This document shows positions 58,304-64,000 of a stretch of 64,000 nt of DNA, in pieces. The notes beneath the pieces are model-generated. The model worked only from the letters and a program-made list of their open reading frames with translations. It was not told the DNA's origin and searched no databases. Position 1 is the stretch's first letter. Every line of letters starts with the position of its first letter. This DNA comes from Bradyrhizobium liaoningense (GTDB taxonomy: Bacteria > Pseudomonadota > Alphaproteobacteria > Rhizobiales > Xanthobacteraceae): positions 62,001-126,000 of the forward strand of contig NZ_JAFCJS010000011.1 in assembly GCF_018130825.1 (NCBI RefSeq), given 5' to 3'. Position numbers and translations under genes: made by a program.

Positions 58304-60751
58304 TCAGTTCTTGCCTACGGTTTGGCCCTCCGGCTCGAGGTTGAATGTCAGCCTGTTGAGCTTGCCGGTGAACTTGAACGGAGGCTCGTAGCGATATTCC
58401 AGCAAGGCGACCCCCGTGCGGGTGTCCTGGCCGACGTCGAACGTCTCATCCTCGGGAAAAGTGACAGGCGTGGTGTGCTCCAGCGTGTTGCGTGCCACCT
58501 CCTTGCCATCCACCGACAAGATGCCCGTGCCGCCCTTGCCGAGGCCCGTCGCCTCCGGTTTGAACTCGAAGGCGATGGTGTGCTTGCCGGCCTCCAGCTC
58601 GGGCCCCTCCCATGTCGTGCGCTTGAGGTCGAGCAGGTTGTAGAGGAACACGACCCTGCCGCGCCCGACGCCAAACTCGCCCTTGCTCAGGAACAGGCCG
58701 TAGCCGCCGAAGCGCCCGCCGTGGGTAACGATCATGCCCTCCGCTCCACCTTGGGGAATCACCACCTCGGCGGTGATGGTGTAGCCCTTGTTCAGGATGC
58801 TCGGCGCGGCACTTGCCGGCGTGCCGATCAATTCGCCGGAGTACGTGAACTCCCCGCGCCCCGCGGTAAGGCTCGGACGCGGCGTGTTCCAGCGTGCCAA
58901 TGTCGAGTTGTCGAGCGGCAGCACGTTGTACTTCTTCGCCTCGGCGTAGAAGAGATCCTGCATCTGCTTGAGCTTGTCCGGCATTTTGGCAGCGAGGTCG
59001 TCAAACTGGGTCGGATCCTCCTGCACGTTGTAGAGCTCCCAGTTGTAACCGGTGATCACGTCCGGCGGCGTCCTGGTGCTCAACTCCCATGGCAGTGTTG
59101 CCGGCGCCGTCGCTGCCACCCAGCCATCCTGATAGATGGCGCGGTTGCCCAGCATCTCGAAATATTGCGTCGTGTGGGTTGAAGGCGCATTCGCAGTCGC
59201 CGTTTCCCACGTGTACGCCATGCTCACACCCTCGATGGGATCCTGCTCGATGCCATTGACCATGTCGGGCTGCGCGATACCGGCCGCCTCCAGAATCGTC
59301 GGCACGATGTCGATGACGTGATGGAATTGACGGCGGATGCCGCCGGGATCTTTGATGTGACCGGGCCATGACATCACCACGCCCTGGGCCGTCCCGCCGA
59401 AATGCGACGGCACCTGCTTGACCCATTTGAACGGTGTGTCCATCGCCCATGCCCAGCCCGCGGCGAAATGCGGGAACGTCCGTTCCGATCCCCAGAACGG
59501 ATACCAGAGAAACTGGTCCTTCACCGGCACGGGCACGCCGTTGAAGGTCGTAAATTCATTGGGCGTGCCGTTGACCATTCCCTCGGCGCTCGCGCCGTTG
59601 TCTCCACCGATGTAGATGATGAGCGTGTTGTCGAGCTGGCCAAGGTCGTCCACGGCCTGGATCACCCGTCCGATCTCGTGATCGGCGTAGGCGAGATACG
59701 CGCCGTAGATGTCTGCCTGCTTGATGAAGAGCTTCCTCTCTTCCAGGCCGAGCGAATCCCACTCCGGCAATCCTTTCGGCCACGGCGTCAGCTTGGCATG
59801 TTCGGGCATGATGCCGAGCCGCTTCTGGTTCGCGAAGATGGTCTGGCGCACCTTGTTCCAGCCCTCGTCGAAGAGGTGCATGTCGCTGACCTTCTTGATC
59901 CACTCAGGCGTGGGATGATGCGGCGCGTGAGTTGCACCAGGCACGTAGTAGATGAGCCAGGGCTTGCCCGGCGCGACCTCCTTGAGCTGCTTCATGTACT
60001 GAATGGCTTCATCCGCCATCGCGGTTTCCAGGTTCCAGCCGGGATTGTCGAGGAATGGATAGATCGCCGTCGTGTTGCGGAAGAGGTTCGGTTGCCATTG
60101 GCTGGCGTCGCCTCCGACGAAGCCGTAGAAGTATTCGAAGCCCATGCCATTCGGCCATTGATGGAACGGCCCGGCCTGGCTCGATTGATAGGACGGCGTG
60201 TTGTGGTCCTTGCCGAACCACGACGTTGCGTAGCCGTTCTCCTTGAGAATTGTGCCGATGGTGCCCTTGTCGATCGGGATGATGGAGTCGTAGCCGGGAA
60301 AGCCTGTCGCGATCTCGCCCACGACGCCGTAACCGACCGAGTGATGGTTACGGCCCGTGATCAGCGCCGCCCTTGTCGGTGAGCACAGCGATGTCGAATG
60401 GAAATTGGTGTATCGCAACCCGGCCTTGGCAATGCGATCCATTGACGGCGTAGGAATGACGCCGCCGAAAGTGCTGGGTGCACCAAAGCCCTGGTCGTCC
60501 GTCATGATGAGCAGCACGTTGGGCGCGCCCTTCGGTGGCACGACGCGTGGCGCCCACCACGGCGTCGACTCCGAGGCCTTCTCCTTGACCACGCCGCCGA
60601 ATTTCGACGGGGGTGATGGAAGTTGCTTGCCGGTGATGGTGGTGGTGGCGCCCGGCGAGCCTGGAGTGCCTGTCACCTGTTGGGCCGGCAGCGGAGTCGA
60701 ACCGAAGGTCAAAATGGCTGCGACTGCAAGTGCGCCGCGAGGGATTCCCAT
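58304..60751 (-). CDS. large exported sulfatase (arylsulfatase type)
   Basis: The ATG at 60751 gives 815 residues with a signal peptide (ALAVAAILTFGSTPLPAQQ). The metal-binding LLIMTDDQGFG is at about residues 80-90, and the sulfatase signature is SLCSPTRAALITGR, whose Cys123 (CxPxR) must be converted to formylglycine. Further ligands appear in YIGGDNGAS. After the catalytic domain (about residues 75-590) comes a C-terminal extension of about 200 residues with a jelly-roll look (GKHTIAFEFKPEATG; LEYRYEPPFKFTGKLNRL). It would cleave sulfate esters in the periplasm, possibly as a sulfur source. No formylglycine-generating enzyme gene is in the window. Confidence 0.9.
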   Translation of the reverse strand: MGIPRGALAVAAILTFGSTPLPAQQVTGTPGSPGATTTITGKQLPSPPSKFGGVVKEKASESTPWWAPRVVPPKGAPNVLLIMTDDQGFGAPSTFGGVIPTPSMDRIAKAGLRYTNFHSTSLCSPTRAALITGRNHHSVGYGVVGEIATGFPGYDSIIPIDKGTIGTILKENGYATSWFGKDHNTPSYQSSQAGPFHQWPNGMGFEYFYGFVGGDASQWQPNLFRNTTAIYPFLDNPGWNLETAMADEAIQYMKQLKEVAPGKPWLIYYVPGATHAPHHPTPEWIKKVSDMHLFDEGWNKVRQTIFANQKRLGIMPEHAKLTPWPKGLPEWDSLGLEERKLFIKQADIYGAYLAYADHEIGRVIQAVDDLGQLDNTLIIYIGGDNGASAEGMVNGTPNEFTTFNGVPVPVKDQFLWYPFWGSERTFPHFAAGWAWAMDTPFKWVKQVPSHFGGTAQGVVMSWPGHIKDPGGIRRQFHHVIDIVPTILEAAGIAQPDMVNGIEQDPIEGVSMAYTWETATANAPSTHTTQYFEMLGNRAIYQDGWVAATAPATLPWELSTRTPPDVITGYNWELYNVQEDPTQFDDLAAKMPDKLKQMQDLFYAEAKKYNVLPLDNSTLARWNTPRPSLTAGRGEFTYSGELIGTPASAAPSILNKGYTITAEVVIPQGGAEGMIVTHGGRFGGYGLFLSKGEFGVGRGRVVFLYNLLDLKRTTWEGPELEAGKHTIAFEFKPEATGLGKGGTGILSVDGKEVARNTLEHTTPVTFPEDETFDVGQDTRTGVALLEYRYEPPFKFTGKLNRLTFNLEPEGQTVGKN

Positions 60752-61024
60752 GACGAGCACTCCCTTGTGACCGCAAGACACGACAAGGGCTGCCATGGCA
60801 GGGGAGCAATCGGTTTGATTCAAATCAAGAGTTGGCCCTGCCCCGGACACCGATGCGCAATCCCCATTTGCGCTGGACGAACGCAACGCCCCAAAGCAAC
60901 GCAACAGGCCTTCAAGGAAGAGTTGCCGCCCGGCGTAAATCCTCGATCACCTTCGACAAGCTGGCGTCGTTCGGCGTCAGCTTCGCGAGCCTTTCCGCAT
61001 ATCGCAGCATCGCGAGCACAGATC

Positions 61025-62227
61025 CTAGGCTTGCTGGACAAGCGTGTGCAACGCTTTGACGGCGGCCTCCCGGTCCTCCACAGGGAGAAACAGGCTGACC
61101 GAATGCGGTGACAACACGTACCTGTCGGGGACGATCCCGTGATCCTTAAGAACCTGCAACGCGCTGAACGGCAATTCCGACGAGATGCCACCGAAGCAGG
61201 TGAGACTCACCGAGCTTGAAGCTTGGCGCTGCTTGCGCAGATCCTTGGCGTGCTCCAGCGTGCGCAGCAGGGCATCGAGCCACTCCGTATCGCACGCCAC
61301 GGTCATGCTGGTTTTTCCTGCGGCGAAGTGTGATGCAAGGAGCTGCGGCCACGACAGGCTGTTTTGCCTGAGATGCTGCGCGAGTTTCTCGAAACCGTGA
61401 TTGAGATCCGTGGAATCGATTTCCACGTGCTCAATGCGGGCGATCGAGTTGACGGCGAGAACCTTCCCGTTTTCCATGCCTGAAACCTCTTTCATCACTT
61501 GCGTGCTGTGCCCGGCGCCACCCCACTGCTTGAGGACCAGAGGCACATCCTGACTTTGCGCCAGCTCCACGCTGCGAAAATGCAGGATCTTCGCACCCCA
61601 GAAGCACATCTCCGACAGGGATGCGAAGTCCACCTGCCGCAGGGGCCTTGCATCCGGCACGATGCGCGGATCGGCCGAACAAATTCCGTCGACCTCCTTG
61701 ATGATTTCACAGCGTTCGGCCTTCAGCGCAGCGGCCATCGCGACGGCCGTGGTGTCGCTGCCGCCCCGGCCGAGCGTGGTGATTTCCCTGGTCGCCGGGT
61801 TCACGCCCTGGAATCCTGCCAGCACCACGACGCGTCCGCGGTCGAGTTCCTCGAGCACGCGAATGGGACGCACATCCAGAATGCGTGCGGAGGAATGGGA
61901 GTCGTCGGTCATCACGCCGGCCTGGCTGCCGGTGAAGCTGATCGCAGGCACGCCGAGATCGGAAAGCGCCATGCTCATCAGGGACATGCTGATGCGCTCG
62001 CCGGTCGTCAGCAGCATATCCAGCTCGCGGCGGTTCGGAGTCGGGCTGACCTGATGGGCCATCTCAATCAACTGGTCGGTGGTCGTGCCCATGGCGGAGA
62101 CGATCGCCACGACACGATGACCGCGGCCCTGGAGGTCGGCGAGACTGCGCGCAACCGCGCGAATCTTCGCCGGTGTTTCCAGGCAGACACCGCCATATTT
62201 CTGCACGATGATGGGATGGTTGCGCAT
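61025..62227 (-). CDS. aspartate kinase-like protein
   Basis: The 400-residue protein has the kinase-domain landmarks VVAIVSAMGTTTDQLIEMA, LLTTGERISMSLMSMAL, TLGRGGSDTTAVAMAAAL and ADPRIVPDARPL, and a C-terminal regulatory region resembling ACT domains (ARIEHVEIDSTDLNHGF; SVSLTCFGGISSELPFSALQVLKDHGI). The initial nucleotide motif reads VQKYGGVCLETPAKI where KFGGTSVA is usual. Its stop is free, and its start abuts the nagA stop (TAG then ATG), so it is in the nagA operon. It is therefore probably not the housekeeping lysine/threonine enzyme. A role in specialised amino-acid metabolism is inferred only from context. Confidence 0.85.
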   Translation of the reverse strand: MRNHPIIVQKYGGVCLETPAKIRAVARSLADLQGRGHRVVAIVSAMGTTTDQLIEMAHQVSPTPNRRELDMLLTTGERISMSLMSMALSDLGVPAISFTGSQAGVMTDDSHSSARILDVRPIRVLEELDRGRVVVLAGFQGVNPATREITTLGRGGSDTTAVAMAAALKAERCEIIKEVDGICSADPRIVPDARPLRQVDFASLSEMCFWGAKILHFRSVELAQSQDVPLVLKQWGGAGHSTQVMKEVSGMENGKVLAVNSIARIEHVEIDSTDLNHGFEKLAQHLRQNSLSWPQLLASHFAAGKTSMTVACDTEWLDALLRTLEHAKDLRKQRQASSSVSLTCFGGISSELPFSALQVLKDHGIVPDRYVLSPHSVSLFLPVEDREAAVKALHTLVQQA

Positions 62228-63406
62228 CTAACCTCGCCCGGAAGCCTCGCTCGCCTCGCCCATCGAGCCGACACCGGCTATCCAGGTGCCGAGGACCTCA
62301 AAGTTCGGATTGAAGGCGACAAGATCCGCGCGGTATCCCGGCGCGATCCGTCCAAGCTCGGACCCAAGGCCCAGAAATGAAGCGGGCGTCCGGGACGCCA
62401 TGATGAGGGCATCGACGAGGGAGATTCCGATGAGCGCAGCAGCGTTGCGGACCGCCTCGATCATGGTGAGGTGAGCGCCCGCGAGCGTGCCATCCCGGCC
62501 GGTCAGGCGACCGTCGCACAACGTGATCTCCCTTCCCTGGAGCATGAATTGCCGGTCGTTCGTGCCCGCCAATGGCATGGCATCGGTGACCAGCATCAAT
62601 CGATCGCGACCCTTGCAACGGAAGGCAACACGCAAACCGGCGCGGTCGACGTGGATGCCGTCGCAGATGATCCCTGCAAACAACCGGTCATCCCCCAGCG
62701 CGACACCCACCAGGCCCGGTTCCCGGGCGTTCAACTGCGACATGGCATTGAACAGGTGGGTCACCCCCGAGACACCGCGATCGACCGCCTGCCCGATTTC
62801 GGCTGCACTGGCGTCGCTGTGGCCGGCCGCGATACGCAATCCGGCGCCGATCAATTCATCGATCATGGACGCGGGCACGCATTCCGGGGCCAGGGTCACA
62901 ATGGAGCGACCGCGGCGCCCGAAACTCTTGATGGCGGCGAGGTCGCGCCGATCGGGCAAGCGTATCTCGGCGTCCGGATGAATGCCCTTGCGGGACCTGT
63001 TGAGGGCCGGACCTTCCAGATGAAAGCCGAGCACGCCGGGAATTTCGAGGCACCCCTCGGCCGTTGCAGCCAATCGTTCGATGACCTCGCTTCGATCGGA
63101 GATGAGGGTCGGCAAACAGCCCGTGGTCCCGGCCTTGCGGTGCGCCTCGACGATGCGGCGAACTCCGGCCTCGGTTGGCTGGTCGTTGAGAAGCACGCTC
63201 CCGCCTCCGTTCACCTGGATGTCGATGAATCCGGGTGCAAGGATCGCATCTCGGGGAAGGCGGATTGACGCCCCCGCGGCCTCGTCGAAGCCAATGCTTT
63301 CAATCCGTCCCTGCGAGATCCTGACCGAGCCGGGTCCGCGCATGTCGGTCCCATCGAAGATGTGCTGCGCAGCAATCGTGAGAGAGGCAGAACCAGCGTG
63401 GCCCAT
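62228..63406 (-). CDS. nagA: N-acetylglucosamine-6-phosphate deacetylase
   Basis: The ATG at 63406 gives 392 residues. AILAPGFIDIQVNGGGSVLL is the metal-dependent hydrolase entry motif, GFHLEGPALNRSRKGIH and AAGHSDASAAEIGQAVDRGVSGVTHLFNAMSQL carry the metal and substrate ligands of NagA, and LVTDAMPLAGTNDRQF supplies the catalytic Asp. It deacetylates GlcNAc-6-phosphate to glucosamine-6-phosphate in the cytosol. It is the first gene of an operon with the aspartate kinase-like gene and is divergent from a probable GlcNAc kinase. Confidence 0.93.
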   Translation of the reverse strand: MGHAGSASLTIAAQHIFDGTDMRGPGSVRISQGRIESIGFDEAAGASIRLPRDAILAPGFIDIQVNGGGSVLLNDQPTEAGVRRIVEAHRKAGTTGCLPTLISDRSEVIERLAATAEGCLEIPGVLGFHLEGPALNRSRKGIHPDAEIRLPDRRDLAAIKSFGRRGRSIVTLAPECVPASMIDELIGAGLRIAAGHSDASAAEIGQAVDRGVSGVTHLFNAMSQLNAREPGLVGVALGDDRLFAGIICDGIHVDRAGLRVAFRCKGRDRLMLVTDAMPLAGTNDRQFMLQGREITLCDGRLTGRDGTLAGAHLTMIEAVRNAAALIGISLVDALIMASRTPASFLGLGSELGRIAPGYRADLVAFNPNFEVLGTWIAGVGSMGEASEASGRG

Positions 63407-63434
63407 CGGTATCGATCCGGGAATTGCCGTCACG

Positions 63435-63493
63435 GACTCGTGAGGCGAGTCTCGCACAAGAGTTCATATGTACGCCACGGGGACCTTGTGCGG
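63435..63493. promoter_or_regulatory. inverted repeats in the nagA/kinase divergent region
   Basis: Two symmetric elements occupy the 119-bp divergent gap. GACTCG/CGAGTC with a 5-nt loop lies at 63435-63451. CGCACAAG (63453-63460) with its exact complement (63486-63493) is separated by 25 bp. Either could be an operator for an amino-sugar regulator; no regulator gene is in view. Confidence 0.4.
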
Positions 63494-63525
63494 ACCCCAA
63501 GCGAAACCTTCGCGTTAACGTTCCA

Positions 63526-64000
63526 TGGGAACAAAAGGTACCACGTATCTCGGCATTGATGGCGGCGGAACCCGCTGCCGCGCCCGGATCGAAGACGAAA
63601 ACGGCACGGCGCTCGGCGAGGCGAGCTCGGGACCGGCCACGACGCGGATCGGCGTCGACAAGGCTTGGCGGTCCATCATGGAGGCCACCGAAGCGGCGGC
63701 CACACAGGCCGGGCTGAGCCGCGAGGATTTCGCCCAAATGCACGCCGGAATTGGCCTTGCCGGTATTGGGCGCCGGGGCGCGAAAGCGGCGCTCGGCGAG
63801 ATCGCGCATCCCTTTGCGTCCGTCAACTTCATCAGCGACGGCCTCGCCGCCTGTCTTGGCGCCCATAGCGGCGCGGACGGGGCCATCGTCGTGGCCGGCA
63901 CAGGCTCGGTCGGTGTCGGCCTGGTCGACGGCCGCGAGATCCGTCTCGCCGGGTACGGTTTTCCCGTGTCGGACGAAGGCAGCGGCGCCGACATCGGCCT
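63526..64000 (+). CDS. N-acetylglucosamine kinase-like protein (BadF/BadG ATPase fold), 3' end outside window
   Basis: The frame is open from the ATG at 63526 to the window end (158 codons, incomplete). It begins GTTYLGIDGGGTRCRARI, the phosphate-1 motif of the BadF/BadG/BcrA/BcrD and GlcNAc-kinase family, and continues with SSGPATTRIGVDKAW, FISDGLAACLGAH and IVVAGTGSVGVGL. GlcNAc kinases of this type phosphorylate free GlcNAc, giving the substrate of NagA, which is encoded divergently 119 bp away. The rest of the protein and its downstream genes lie beyond the window. Confidence 0.85.

Noticed and set aside
60820..61191. Minus-strand frame between the sulfatase and aspartate kinase genes
   Set aside because: It overlaps the aspartate kinase 3' end in another frame and is arginine/cysteine-rich, without a start signal.

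Overview
The window is high-GC alphaproteobacterial DNA. The gene content points to Bradyrhizobium or a close relative, although no rRNA or housekeeping marker confirms the genus. The supporting genes are an NAD-linked molybdenum formate dehydrogenase, an OxlT-type oxalate/formate exchanger, tricarballylate-type tcuAB genes, several orphan periplasmic binding proteins, and dispersed palindromes familiar from rhizobial genomes. Nearly every gene has long open antisense frames, as expected at this GC content; these were discarded.

Layout. 0-7 kb: end of a LysR regulator, pncB, a membrane GGDEF protein, an autotransporter, and a TetR gene with two perfect 13-bp palindromes at its start. 7-12 kb: a three-domain phospholipid acyltransferase/acyl-ACP synthetase, a lipase-like hydrolase, dsbB and a small membrane protein. 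12-17 kb: tcuB, an exported esterase and tcuA, divergent from a GntR gene with a 12-bp palindrome between them. 17-18.5 kb: HupE/UreJ-like protein and YbaK. 18.7-39 kb: a formate dehydrogenase province containing fdsA, fused fdsG-fdsB, a PsiF-like protein, oxlT, a sigma-54 two-component pair, a TusA-like protein, moeA, mobB, fdhD, mobA, two further MoeA homologues (one fused to a binding-protein domain) and the tungstate-binding protein tupA. A regulator pairing a DNA-binding domain with a binding-protein domain follows. 40-43.7 kb: three binding proteins from three transporter families, none with a permease.

44.1-52.1 kb: probable genomic island. An intact CAT-anticodon tRNA gene lies at the left. 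Its 3' half is repeated, with two small differences, at 52019-52067. Between them are a tandem-repeat glycine-rich protein, a companion made of one interrupted repeat unit, a type I secretion ATPase and adaptor, a LuxR regulator and an unknown secreted or membrane protein. No integrase is visible. This is the best candidate for an undescribed system: a LuxR-controlled type I secretion locus for a new glycine-rich repeat family.

52-64 kb: a TauE/SafE permease, a 1042-residue winged-helix/ATPase regulator, three small proteins of unknown function, a large periplasmic sulfatase, and aspartate kinase plus nagA divergent from an N-acetylglucosamine-kinase-like gene cut by the window end.

The central province appears to make a Mo/W formate dehydrogenase. 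The moe/mob genes and FdhD build and sulfurate its cofactor, TupA and two binding-protein-domain proteins may handle or sense oxyanion, and OxlT may supply formate from oxalate. oxlT has a perfect-consensus -24/-12 promoter and paired palindromes upstream, probably used by the adjacent sigma-54 regulator.
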